This document shows, piece by piece, positions 25,210-33,426 of a DNA stretch of 33,977 nucleotides (positions are counted from its first letter, which is position 1; each line of letters opens with the position of its first letter). The stretch is taken from contig CAMLKG010000042.1 in NCBI GenBank assembly GCA_946480695.1, positions 1 through 33,977 on the forward strand, read 5' to 3'. Source of the stretch: an uncultured Cellvibrio sp. (GTDB taxonomy: Bacteria; Pseudomonadota; Gammaproteobacteria; Pseudomonadales; Cellvibrionaceae). The position numbers were made by a program, and so were the translations under genes. The notes under the pieces were generated by a model. The model was not told where the DNA came from. It did no database searches and saw only the letters and a list, made by a program, of their open reading frames with translations.

Positions 25210-28200
25210 TGGCTTTTTGTCCCGTGTTCAGCTTCCAGGTGATTTCCACTTGAGACGCCCACTCATTCCATTTTTTCTGGCCTGCCTCAGGGTTTTTCCT
25301 CCACTCTTTAAGCCGGTCAGAAAACTCTGATAACGGTATCAACCTGTATGGGGAGATAAATTTCTGTCGAATTTGCATTTTAAGAAAGGACTCTTCACCA
25401 CTTAACAATGAGACAATCTTCAAGAATTCCCACGAAGTAGCACCGCATTGCTCAGACTTTGCCTCGATATCGCTCAGGCCGAATTCATGCTGCTCATCAA
25501 GTATGCTGAATATTTCAGCATGAATTCTTGCGTGAACCCCGTTGCTCCCTAGATTTTTTTCCATAAAGTCGAAGGCCCTTTTTTCAATTTCACGGGACTT
25601 TAAATTTTTTATTTCACTGAATGAATAAATTACTTGCTCAAACTTTTCAGTCACAAGGGCTTCGAAATTGTCTTGCATCTCAAAAACATCACCAAATTCA
25701 ACAAAGGCCCAGCGGCCGTATTTTTTAAGGTGATTAACACCAGGGATCCAGTAGATATCCATCGTGTTTTTCTTTTCTTTAGCGTCTTCCCGTCGGTAGC
25801 CCTTAATTTCTACAATTAGGTGCAATAGATCATTTTCGCCGCGCCCATCGTCTACCAATACAATGAAATCTGGGCGGTAGATACGTCGGTTAGAACCCAT
25901 TTGGTACGGCACTTCCAAACCCAGGTTGTGATTTTTCACATAGGCCTTTACTTGTGGGTGAGCTTCCGCCACGCGACAGAATTCTGCCTCCCAGTCGCTG
26001 TCCAGAATCACCCAGTTAATTTGACTCTTTCGTGGGTCGGTTTCCCAGCGCTCGGTTTTGGACGTGCTAAAACTGACATGCTTGGTGGAACCGATGGGGT
26101 TGTAAGCATCCAGCACTGCTTTAATGGGACGGCTCTTTTCTTTTTCTGCATCGGTAATGGCTGCGGTGATTTTATTACAAGCCAAATCAGCCAGTTCCAA
26201 GTACATAAGCTGCGCAGGGTAGGTGCCGCCTTTACACTCCAAGTAGTTATCCAGCCACTGTTTTACAATCTTCTTAACCGGGCCAAAAAGGTTCGTGCGT
26301 GGTGGCTGGCCCTGTTCGCGCCACTTCTTGTAGATAAGGTGAGTGGCCAAATAAAACACCAGCGAAGAGCGCCTCAAATCGCCCAAATGCTCGACAGTAA
26401 GATCCACTCGCTCACCGATAATGCCGGACTGCTGTACCCGAGAGGGGCCGGTGAGATCAGGCGTAAGGATGAGTGAGGAATCCACATTGAACTTGGCTTC
26501 AATTTTGTCTTCAGGCAATTCAACACGATAACCTTCCACGCGAGGGAAGCGAATTTCCAGGTGATCACGCTCGGGACGAATGGCCTTCACCTGAATGGTT
26601 TCTCTAGGTTTTTGCGGTGGTGCCACCACCGGTTTGGCAGTGAAGTCGAAGGGAATGCCTAATATATCCGCGTATTCGACATTGAATTTATCTTCTTCAT
26701 TGAGTGTGTAAGACTGCCGCCGTAGCGCACGGCCGATCACTTGTTCACACAGCAATTGAGTGCCAAACGCGCGAACGCCCAATACGTGGGTGACTGTATT
26801 GGTGTCCCAGCCCTCGGTAAGCATGGAAACAGACACAACGCAGCGGACGGTTTCGCCCAGTCGCCCCTCTTTGCCGACTGTATTCATGACTTCCCGTAGG
26901 AGGTCTTGGTCGGTAATAGATTCGGCTTGTTTGATATCGCCTGTGCGCTCAATGATTTCCTTGCGGTAGCGGTCTATTTCATCGGCCGCCATATCCCTAA
27001 AGTTTTTATCCAGTGCTTCACCAGATTCCAGTTGCTCGCTATCGATTAGCAATGTTCTTGGGCGAGGATAGCGCTCGCCATTCGCATCGAAGTTACGAAA
27101 CAGTTCCAAGCGGCCGTCAACCAACTGAGTGGTGCCGTCAGCATCGGTTTGAAAAAAGCCCGAAATGTAGTCGTAGACTAGTTTCGACGTAGCTGTGTTG
27201 TTGCAAACTACGATAAAGCAGGGTGGTACTTTAATGCCGGAAGATTGCCAGAGCTCGAAGGTCTTTTTGTAGTGACCGTAAAGGGCTTCCATAGCGTTGA
27301 TTAAGTCCAATGGAAGTTTTAATGGGTCAATATCCTGTGCTTGCCCCCGCCCTTTCTTGGGCATCTTGGTGCGAATATGCTCCCATAGGTTGCGAAAGCG
27401 CGGCATTTCCTGGCCGGGGATGTTTTCTGCAATGGGCACGCGCGGAAGTTTGACGATGCCGCATTCAATGGCGTCCATTAATGAGAAATCGCTCATGGTC
27501 CACGGGAATAGCGTGCCTTCGGCGTAGCCTGAACCCTGAAGAAAAAAGGGCGTTGCTGACAGGTCCATTACCCGGATGACGCCAGGTTCACCCTCTTTGC
27601 CGATTTTCTTACTGGCTGCTTCGATACCGGTAATCCATAAACGTGCAGCTTCGCGGTTCTTTTCGGCTTCTGCCTTTTCATCACCCTTTAATTCTTCGTC
27701 TTCTTCACGGTTTGGCCTCTCGCGATAGCAGTGGTGGGCCTCATCATTGATAACCATGATGTTTTTCAAACCCATTAGGGACGGCATAACCCTTTGTAGC
27801 ATTTGACCTTCGGTCTCAAGGGTTTGCAGCTCTTGCCCCCTGCCTTGGAGTAGAGAGCGGCCGCCTTTGGAAATCTCGATACGCTCGCGCAGCTTAAAAG
27901 CGTGGTAATTAGTAATGACAATTTTGGCCCGCTCCAGATCTGGGAGCATGTCGTGAGGCACCAGCTCACGATTGGCGTAATAACTATCCAAATCGTTAGG
28001 TAACAGCACGCGCAAGCGGTCGCGAATGGTTAGGCCTGGCGCGACGATCAGAAAGCCCCGAGTAAAACGTTTGCTGTTAGGGTGGCGCGTGGCATTAATG
28101 GTCTGCCAAGCAATGAGCATGGCCATAACAGTGGTTTTACCCGCACCAGTTGCCAGCTTGAGCGCTAGACGCATTAGGCCGGGGTTGGAATCTTCGTTGG

Positions 28201-28681
28201 CGTTCTCAAGGTGGTCGAGAAACACCTTAGCTTTGTTGCCGAGCTTCGGCGCTACTTCGGTTAACCAAATAGCAACCTCAACGGCTTCGACCTGACAAAA
28301 GAAGGGGCGAATATCGCTGAATTTATGATGTCGCCAATGCTGGAGTAACCGCGCAGTTTCGGGGGTAACGCCCCAGGAGTTCGGGTCTTTCAGTTTGCGC
28401 CAATCGTCGACCTGACTGCGTAGCTGATTGATTATAGGGGTTGGATCATAGCGCTGAGTATCCCCATCCGAACCAATCGTAGTACCGAGATCCATTTGGG
28501 TTTGCTCGGTTGGTTCTTTGCGCTTGCGTGGGCGAGGAATAGGAGTAATAAATTCTGCTTTTCTTCGAGACTGAGCGGGAGGGCCATCAATGGGCTGGCC
28601 AGATTCGTCTAATCGCCAATGTTGACTGGGGTACTCGTATGGTGAATTGAGTATGGGCTTTTCGAAAAACTGATCTGACAC
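25202..28681 (-). CDS. res: Type III R-M restriction subunit (Res)
   Basis: An 1159-aa helicase-nuclease. Walker A is ATGAGKTT (about 177-184), motif II NDEAHH (about 313-318), then a TEGWDTNTVTHVLG and QVIGRALRRQS helicase C-terminal block. The C-terminal nuclease carries RPDFIVLVDD then VEIKGYRRED (PD-(D/E)XK, roughly residues 950-1000). It translocates from unmethylated sites and cuts DNA. The start is GTG 28681 with AAGGG about 8 bases upstream. It is the first large gene of the R-M operon. Confidence 0.93.
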   Translation of the reverse strand: MSDQFFEKPILNSPYEYPSQHWRLDESGQPIDGPPAQSRRKAEFITPIPRPRKRKEPTEQTQMDLGTTIGSDGDTQRYDPTPIINQLRSQVDDWRKLKDPNSWGVTPETARLLQHWRHHKFSDIRPFFCQVEAVEVAIWLTEVAPKLGNKAKVFLDHLENANEDSNPGLMRLALKLATGAGKTTVMAMLIAWQTINATRHPNSKRFTRGFLIVAPGLTIRDRLRVLLPNDLDSYYANRELVPHDMLPDLERAKIVITNYHAFKLRERIEISKGGRSLLQGRGQELQTLETEGQMLQRVMPSLMGLKNIMVINDEAHHCYRERPNREEDEELKGDEKAEAEKNREAARLWITGIEAASKKIGKEGEPGVIRVMDLSATPFFLQGSGYAEGTLFPWTMSDFSLMDAIECGIVKLPRVPIAENIPGQEMPRFRNLWEHIRTKMPKKGRGQAQDIDPLKLPLDLINAMEALYGHYKKTFELWQSSGIKVPPCFIVVCNNTATSKLVYDYISGFFQTDADGTTQLVDGRLELFRNFDANGERYPRPRTLLIDSEQLESGEALDKNFRDMAADEIDRYRKEIIERTGDIKQAESITDQDLLREVMNTVGKEGRLGETVRCVVSVSMLTEGWDTNTVTHVLGVRAFGTQLLCEQVIGRALRRQSYTLNEEDKFNVEYADILGIPFDFTAKPVVAPPQKPRETIQVKAIRPERDHLEIRFPRVEGYRVELPEDKIEAKFNVDSSLILTPDLTGPSRVQQSGIIGERVDLTVEHLGDLRRSSLVFYLATHLIYKKWREQGQPPRTNLFGPVKKIVKQWLDNYLECKGGTYPAQLMYLELADLACNKITAAITDAEKEKSRPIKAVLDAYNPIGSTKHVSFSTSKTERWETDPRKSQINWVILDSDWEAEFCRVAEAHPQVKAYVKNHNLGLEVPYQMGSNRRIYRPDFIVLVDDGRGENDLLHLIVEIKGYRREDAKEKKNTMDIYWIPGVNHLKKYGRWAFVEFGDVFEMQDNFEALVTEKFEQVIYSFSEIKNLKSREIEKRAFDFMEKNLGSNGVHARIHAEIFSILDEQHEFGLSDIEAKSEQCGATSWEFLKIVSLLSGEESFLKMQIRQKFISPYRLIPLSEFSDRLKEWRKNPEAGQKKWNEWASQVEITWKLNTGQKANA

Positions 28682-28739
28682 CTAATAAACCCTTAAGATT
28701 AAATTTATTATTTTTGCAAAAATAAGTGACGAACAATAT

Positions 28740-28928
28740 TTATTCGCTACTACCCATTTTATTCATCTGTAATGCAATCCATTTTTCTAAGTCGCTACGC
28801 TTAAAGCGCCAGCTACCGCCGACCTTAAAACCTGGCAACTTTCCTTCAGATGCTAACCGGTAAGCCGTCTTTTTGGCCAGCTTGAGATAAACCGCCACTT
28901 CATCAATGGTCAATATTTCATCACTCAT
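28740..28928 (-). CDS. Excisionase/MerR-like HTH regulator
   Basis: A 62-aa protein almost wholly made of an excisionase-type HTH domain: LTIDEVAVYLKLAKKTAYRL, then GKLPGFKVGGSWRFKRSDLEKWI. A longer form from TTG 28958 (72 aa) is possible; ATG 28928 fits the family. It precedes res by about 60 bp on the same strand. Such proteins often control R-M or phage-like operons, so it is a likely regulator of this one. Confidence 0.88.
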   Translation of the reverse strand: MSDEILTIDEVAVYLKLAKKTAYRLASEGKLPGFKVGGSWRFKRSDLEKWIALQMNKMGSSE

Positions 28929-29000
28929 AGTCTGAGCACTCTGAGAAAAATTAAACAATATGAGAATATTAGGGAAAATTCAAGTAAACACCGTAAATAG

Positions 29001-29197
29001 CTGAATCCAGCAGAGCTGGCATGAGGCGTTTTGTCTGGCTGTCTACAGGCTGTGGTAACAACAAGCATAAATATTTTTTTGGGACGAAAGGATAAAGGCT
29101 TGCACAGCAGGAGCCACAACTGCGGCCCGCTAAAAGAAAAAGGCCGACAAATGTCGACCTCTTCAATAGACTGGCCGGAACCGCCTGCGGGACTATG
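29001..29197. repeat. Direct repeat copy B beside the R-M block
   Basis: Partner of the repeat at 18917-19117, same orientation, 10.1 kb apart, about three quarters identical. The best-kept part runs from about 29100 to 29197. It lies just upstream of the HTH gene, so the pair brackets the complete R-M block. Confidence 0.75.
29132..29162 (-). terminator. Terminator inside repeat B
   Basis: On the minus strand: stem AGGTCGAC / GTCGGCCT (one G-U), loop ATTT, followed by TTTTTCTTTT. It insulates the R-M operon from transcription coming from the right. Confidence 0.72.
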
Positions 29198-29335
29198 CTC
29201 CAAACCAGACGGGCGACCATTTATTACGTTGTGAGCGAAAAGCTCAATTTAGTTACTTTATTCATTCATGCTTAAATATTCCACACAAAACCCATGATTG
29301 CATCGAAAATTGCTCTATCTTATCGAGGTTTGTAA

Positions 29336-29364
29336 TTGACAGGTTCTTTGATGACCCCTAGCAT
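29336..29364 (+). promoter_or_regulatory. Predicted promoter for candidate sRNA 1
   Basis: TTGACA (29336-29341), a 17-bp spacer and TAGCAT (29359-29364): six and four matches to consensus. No coding start follows; the next feature is a hairpin terminator about 60 bp on. Confidence 0.5.
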
Positions 29365-29370
29365 AAAGTC

Positions 29371-29452
29371 GTTGCCCAAGAGGCCTTCATAGTATTTTCC
29401 CCCTCCTTCGAGGACTTGAAAGCCCAACCTAAAAGTCGGGCTTTCTTCGTTT
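29371..29452 (+). ncRNA. Candidate sRNA 1 with exposed anti-Shine-Dalgarno sequence
   Basis: A predicted transcript of about 80 nt. It contains a small hairpin with CCTCCTT (29402-29408), identical to the 16S anti-Shine-Dalgarno core, and ends in an 8-bp GC-rich stem (29418-29425 with 29438-29445) followed by TTCGTTTT. No ORF is evident. It could base-pair with ribosome sites of many mRNAs. It is supported only by signals. Confidence 0.42.
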
Positions 29453-29608
29453 TAGAGGAGCGTGCCGACATTCCAGTCCAGCGCCTGAAAATTCGCTGCT
29501 CCCCAAGGCTATATTTCTCAGAGGATTCCAGTTATATCGGTCTCAGGATAGGACGTGGACAGGGCTAATTAAGAATTAACAAGCATTAGTTTGCTCGCCT
29601 ATCAAGTA

Positions 29609-29637
29609 TTGGCTGAGATTTGTTTAATTAGTATACT
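29609..29637 (+). promoter_or_regulatory. Predicted promoter for candidate ncRNA 2
   Basis: TTGGCT (29609-29614), a 17-bp spacer and TATACT (29632-29637): four and five matches to consensus, directly upstream of a structured segment with a terminator. Confidence 0.55.
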
Positions 29638-29643
29638 TAACAC

Positions 29644-29800
29644 GTTGGCGCGGACCGGAACCCGAAAGGGGGCGTCAATGTCGGGTTATAAGGCCCCCTA
29701 GCCAGTGAGCAGGATAATCGGAGATGTCCGATAAAGAGTAGGCCGGATTTTATTTCCTCTGGTTAATCAGAGACTAAAAAGCGCTTCGTGCGCTTTTTCT
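29644..29800 (+). ncRNA. Candidate structured ncRNA 2 with possible pseudoknot
   Basis: About 155 nt between a promoter and a strong terminator (9-bp stem 29776-29784 with 29790-29798, U-rich tail). Two perfect 7-bp pairings interleave: 29659-29665 with 29681-29687, and 29667-29673 with 29693-29699, so they form an H-type pseudoknot or alternate as a switch. Further hairpins lie at 29717-29732 and 29757-29772. No known family is recognised; it does not match 6S, tmRNA, 4.5S RNA or a riboswitch I know. Confidence 0.55.
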
Positions 29801-29917
29801 GTTTGTGATGTGTTCATTTGCACCCATCTACCCCATTCTACACATTCACATCAAACTGATCAGCTTTACGCCACTCTCAGCACGAAGCGTAAAGAGTAGT
29901 GCTTTAACGAAGAAGCC

Positions 29918-30649
29918 TCAGTCATCCATTAGTATTTTCATCATTTCCTGATGATTATTAAGAAAGTCCCTTGTGACCGCATAATGCTCAGTATCCTCAT
30001 AAGCGATTTCTTCTATTCCATTAGAAGAGAAGGAGTAAATTTTGGATCTGGGATACGCTAAAAGAATTGGTGAGTGCGTTGCGATAATAAATTGTGAGTT
30101 TTCTTCTACCAATTGGTGAATGGCAGAAACTGCTGCCATTTGCCGTGATGGAGAAAGAGCCGCTTCAGGTTCGTCCATAATATATAAACCATTGCCCTGT
30201 AGTTTATTCAGCAAGGTGGCCATAAATGATTCGCCATGTGACTGCTGATGCAATGATTTACCACCATACATTGTCAAATAACCTGTTTCATCCATGAGCG
30301 TTGCAAGATTATAAAAACTTTCAGCACGCAGAAAGTATCCATCTTTTGGATACTTAAAACTTTTGATGGTTTTTAAATAATTGTGCAGTGCCGAATGCGT
30401 TCGGCTTGTTGAAAAAGTGGATTGTTTTGTCCCACCTTCAGCGTTAAATCCCATAGCAACTGCAATAGCTTCAATTAGAGTCGACTTTCCTGAGCCATTT
30501 TCTCCAACAAAGAAAGTAACATCCGGGTGGAAATCCAAAGATTCCAAACCTTTAATTGCCGGGATATTAAATGGGTATGAAGAGCGATCAAAAGATTGAT
30601 CGTTCTTCATTTTTATTTCCTGTAAATATGGCTTTTCCGAAAGATTCAT
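29918..30649 (-). CDS. ABC-type (SMC-like) small ATPase
   Basis: A 243-aa predicted ATPase of the COG3910-like type: Walker A GENGSGKST (about 49-57), ABC signature-like QQSHGESF (about 134-141), Walker B LYIMDEPEAAL (about 155-165) and an ATHSP switch. It lacks membrane parts and would act on DNA or as a signalling ATPase. ATG 30649 overlaps the stop of the probable immunity gene (ATGA), so it is co-translated with an Rhs module, an uncommon association. Its role there is unknown. Confidence 0.85.
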   Translation of the reverse strand: MNLSEKPYLQEIKMKNDQSFDRSSYPFNIPAIKGLESLDFHPDVTFFVGENGSGKSTLIEAIAVAMGFNAEGGTKQSTFSTSRTHSALHNYLKTIKSFKYPKDGYFLRAESFYNLATLMDETGYLTMYGGKSLHQQSHGESFMATLLNKLQGNGLYIMDEPEAALSPSRQMAAVSAIHQLVEENSQFIIATHSPILLAYPRSKIYSFSSNGIEEIAYEDTEHYAVTRDFLNNHQEMMKILMDD

Positions 30650-30942
30650 AGATTAGAGTTTTCAATATTCCATTTATCAGGGCATCCAGCTCTCTTTAAT
30701 CTTCGGACCATTATACTCCGCATATTTGGCCACATATCTTCCAAATATTCTTTGGCATGAGTTGAACCAAGCTGCTCGGATTGGTGAATCAAGCCTTCAA
30801 TGATAGCTATCAACACACTCACATCATTATTTGGCAAATCACCCAGAATAAGCTGAGCCAAATCAAAACCAGCGTCTGGATCACGAGTAAGCAGACGCTG
30901 CATACAATCTTTCAGAATTACATGATCAATATCTTCACTCAT
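30646..30942 (-). CDS. Probable immunity protein of the second Rhs tip
   Basis: A 98-aa acidic helical protein with no recognised family. GTG 30951 is possible, but ATG 30942 overlaps the Rhs stop as ATGA and has GAG eight bases upstream. Immediate downstream position after an Rhs toxin tip is the usual place of the cognate immunity gene; this is positional inference. Confidence 0.65.
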   Translation of the reverse strand: MSEDIDHVILKDCMQRLLTRDPDAGFDLAQLILGDLPNNDVSVLIAIIEGLIHQSEQLGSTHAKEYLEDMWPNMRSIMVRRLKRAGCPDKWNIENSNL

Positions 30943-31541
30943 TTTGGACACTCATCCTTATTGCAATCTTGTATGCATTCAATATGAATTCGTTGTACTT
31001 CACTCATACACTGTCTAAACCTGTTGCTATCATAACCTCGCATGGCAGCGTCAGCTTTACACATGGCTCTATTTCTATCCCACTCCAAATCACATTGCGC
31101 TTCACAATCGGAATTGTCATTTGGCGCTGGAGGATTGCTTGGAACGGGTTGAGCATCATCGTCATCAGGACAAACCCACTGTGCCATCGCGTGACCTGTA
31201 GCACCACCAACACCAGCACCAGCCGCCGCACCGATTGCTGCACCAGGTATCGCACCAACACCATAGCCCGCTAGACCAATTGTACCGCCTATACCAGAAC
31301 CCCATTGACCACCAATTGCTGCACCGGCAACCGTATATTGAAGCACGCAACCTGGCTTAGGTGCCAAGCCAAGTGGATCAGAATATCTTAGTGGATTATT
31401 TAATGCGTAAGCGTAGGTATTAATCCCACCGTTTAGACCAATCGGATCACTCTCAATATACCTCCCAATGGACGGGTCATAATCCCGAAAATAGTTGTAA
31501 AACGATCCACCTGCGTCCAGTTCGTAGTGATAACAGCTCAC
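30939..31541 (-). pseudogene. Orphan Rhs C-terminal tip, Gly-zipper and Cys-rich
   Basis: About 200 aa from GTG 31541; an in-frame stop lies eight codons further upstream, so the long Rhs shell is missing. It begins with Rhs core (FYNYFRDYDPSIGRYIESDP) and the DPLGL boundary, then a glycine/alanine-rich segment (about residues 68-115) that could insert in a membrane, and a soluble end with about nine Cys residues (CEAQCDLEWDRNRAMCKADA and later CIQDCNKDEC). The tip family is not recognised. It is coupled to a probable immunity gene. The shared core closely resembles that of the tip at 517-1014. Confidence 0.78.
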
Positions 31542-31577
31542 AGCCCAGCATCCTCGCGGCTTTCAGAGGAGCAGAGC

Positions 31578-31712
31578 CTAACATTCCCCTTCCTTTTTTG
31601 TACACAGACCCCAAGGCGGTTTTTCATCCGGATTTGCTTTTTTATGAGGTGTGTCACCTGTGAGTGACAGGATGAGCAGCGTAAGCAATAACCATAGTAG
31701 CCATTTTTTCAT
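31578..31712 (-). CDS. 44-aa secreted peptide or small membrane peptide
   Basis: ATG 31712 with GAGAT eight bases upstream opens a 44-codon frame: basic start (MKKW), hydrophobic stretch LLWLLLTLLILSLTG to about residue 19, then a polar Lys/Pro-rich end with two Cys residues (37 and 44). This is a signal peptide or a single membrane anchor. There is no lipobox Cys directly after the hydrophobic part. It precedes the Rhs tip on the same strand by about 36 bp. Not recognised. Confidence 0.5.
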   Translation of the reverse strand: MKKWLLWLLLTLLILSLTGDTPHKKANPDEKPPWGLCTKKEGEC

Positions 31713-32293
31713 GTGTATATCTCGTTGAATGCCTGGCTACATTTTGCAGGCTAACAAGATGCAGGCCCTCGCCCAGGCGCGCCATTAATGAGCACACCAA
31801 GGATTTTTTATTTACATTATTTTTTGTAGCCGCCGAAGGCGCGTGCAGCTTGCTGCACGTGACTGAGGTGGCCACGCGCGGCGGTGGGACTTGATGGAGA
31901 GGTGGACGTGTTCCGCGCGTAGTGCACGGTGTTTCTACAACGTGCACACGGTAAAGAGTTGTTGCGGCTTGCCGCCGCCTTAAAACAACGGCGGCATTTA
32001 ACATAGCGTAAATTATGCGGCGCGTAAGCGCGGACAGTGGCTTGGTTGGCGTTGCCGTTTTTTGGCAACGCGAACCAAACACTGCGCATAATTCCCACGT
32101 TATGTTAAGTGGTGCTGTTGTGGTGTAGCCCCAGGATTGGGGCGCGTGCTGTAAGGAGGAACGACTGGAAGCGCGGGGGACGATAAACCAACAACGCCGC
32201 TAAACACATGACTGATTGGCGCACTGTTTGCGCCGTTGCTTTTTGCAAACAGTGTGACAAGCAGTGATGTGTGTGCAGCAGCTTTATTTCTTT
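31713..32293. other. Hairpin-rich non-coding region next to the recombinase
   Basis: No supported gene. Besides the attC-like site, perfect hairpins lie at 31842-31859 (8-bp stem) and 32222-32254 (10-bp stem, 13-nt loop), with more short GC-rich stems between. The region is richer in GC than the Rhs module. It lies right after the recombinase stop, where attachment sites are often found. Confidence 0.55.
31996..32110. other. attC-like recombination site
   Basis: A 115-bp imperfect palindrome whose ends match the integron attC boxes: ATTTAAC (RYYYAAC, 31996-32002) and GTTAAGT (GTTRRRY, 32104-32110). Outer stem 31998-32008 with 32098-32108, an unequal internal loop, inner stem 32011-32019 with 32085-32093, then further stems and a perfect 8-bp top hairpin (32049-32056 with 32064-32071). 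Size and layout fit attC. No integron integrase is in the window. Confidence 0.5.
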
Positions 32294-33397
32294 TTACTCA
32301 CTATCCGCGTCATCTTCACTTTCTATCTGTAATTGCAGTAGCAGCGCGTTTCGATCTTCCAGTTTTGCCGGGTGTGTCGCGGCGTGTATCTCGCGTAATT
32401 TTTCAATGCTCACTTGCGTATAGATTTGTGTGCTGCTGATATCCGCATGACCGAGCATTGCCTGGATAAAACGAATGTCCGCACCGTTATCCAGCATGTG
32501 CGTAGCCATCGCGTGGCGGAACAAGTGACATGCACCTGGCTTGTCGATACCGGCGTGATACAAATATTTTTTTACCATCCCGGATAAACGATTTTTCACC
32601 CAGGGTTCGCCATAATCTGTCAGGAACAGGTGTGACTCATCAATACGGGTCAGCAGTTGATCGCGTGCGCGGTAGCAATAATTTTTTAACCAATGCAGTG
32701 CACGCTCACCAATCGGCAACCAGCGATCTTTTCTTCCTTTGCCTTCGCGCACCAATAACGCCGCACGCGGTAAATCAATATCGTGTAGCGCAAGGTTAAT
32801 TAATTCCAGTCGCCGGATGCCGGTGCTGTAGAGTAATTCCAGCATGGCCCTATCGCGCACACCATAAGGTGTTGCTGTGTCCACCAGCGTGATTATTTTT
32901 TCTATTTCATCCGGGCTTAAAATCACTTTGGGCAGGCCACGCACTGCACGCGGTAATTCCAGTTCAGTAGCGGGATTGAATGCAACATAGCGTTCTTTGG
33001 CGAGCCATTTACAGAACGCCGTCAACGGGAACAGCAACGTTTTTTGCGTGTTGATCGTGAGGGGTTCGCCATTGGTTTTACGGTGGTGATGCAAGTGCCG
33101 CTGATAGGCTTCCAGTACATTGCGGGTAATCGCTGCCGGTTCGTTGATGCTGCGTTCATCGCACCACACAATAAAGCGCCGGATACTGCGCTCACGCACG
33201 CTATTGGTTTGTTCACTCCGCCCGGTAACATTTCCCCATGCAATAAAACGCATCAGGTACGGCGTAATGCCGTTATGGTCGATGCTCTGGTCGCGCGGTG
33301 GTTTTTGATTGGACGATAACGTGTTGGCTTTGGCAGCGTTGCGCCGTGATTCGGTTTTGCGGTGTAGCCCGCGCCTTTCTTTCGGGTTGTACGCCAT
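32294..33397 (-). CDS. Tyrosine recombinase (XerC/D-like), second copy
   Basis: A 367-aa recombinase: basic leader, core-binding domain (about 45-145), catalytic domain with Arg in YSTGIRRLEL, Lys in EGKGRKDRWL, HLFRHAMA (H-x-x-R), GHADISSTQIYTQV with the Tyr nucleophile. It lacks the extra helix insertion of integron IntI. It is similar in length, motifs and ending (ATHPA) to the recombinase at 11809-12759, so the two belong to related elements. GGGAG precedes ATG 33397. It follows the truncated ORF by 29 bp. Confidence 0.92.
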   Translation of the reverse strand: MAYNPKERRGLHRKTESRRNAAKANTLSSNQKPPRDQSIDHNGITPYLMRFIAWGNVTGRSEQTNSVRERSIRRFIVWCDERSINEPAAITRNVLEAYQRHLHHHRKTNGEPLTINTQKTLLFPLTAFCKWLAKERYVAFNPATELELPRAVRGLPKVILSPDEIEKIITLVDTATPYGVRDRAMLELLYSTGIRRLELINLALHDIDLPRAALLVREGKGRKDRWLPIGERALHWLKNYCYRARDQLLTRIDESHLFLTDYGEPWVKNRLSGMVKKYLYHAGIDKPGACHLFRHAMATHMLDNGADIRFIQAMLGHADISSTQIYTQVSIEKLREIHAATHPAKLEDRNALLLQLQIESEDDADSE

Positions 33398-33426
33398 GTG
33401 TATGATCTCCCTGGTTAATTATTTTT

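Noticed and set aside
29635..29790. Possible attC site beginning with ACTTAAC
   Set aside because: No GTTRRRY box follows in range, and the internal pairings interleave instead of forming one long stem.
29644..29800. HDV-like ribozyme, suggested by the crossing helices
   Set aside because: The P3 hairpin and catalytic strand layout expected in that fold are not visible.
30969..31350. Open frames opposite and within the second Rhs tip
   Set aside because: They are by-products of its Gly/Ala/Cys-rich coding sequence; only the Rhs frame shows recognisable motifs.
31576..31582. GCCTAAC as an attC end box
   Set aside because: No partner box within the usual distance; it falls at the end of the 44-codon gene.
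31654..32098. Two long frames in the GC-rich hairpin region
   Set aside because: Their sequences are low in complexity and follow the inverted repeats; no start signal or family.
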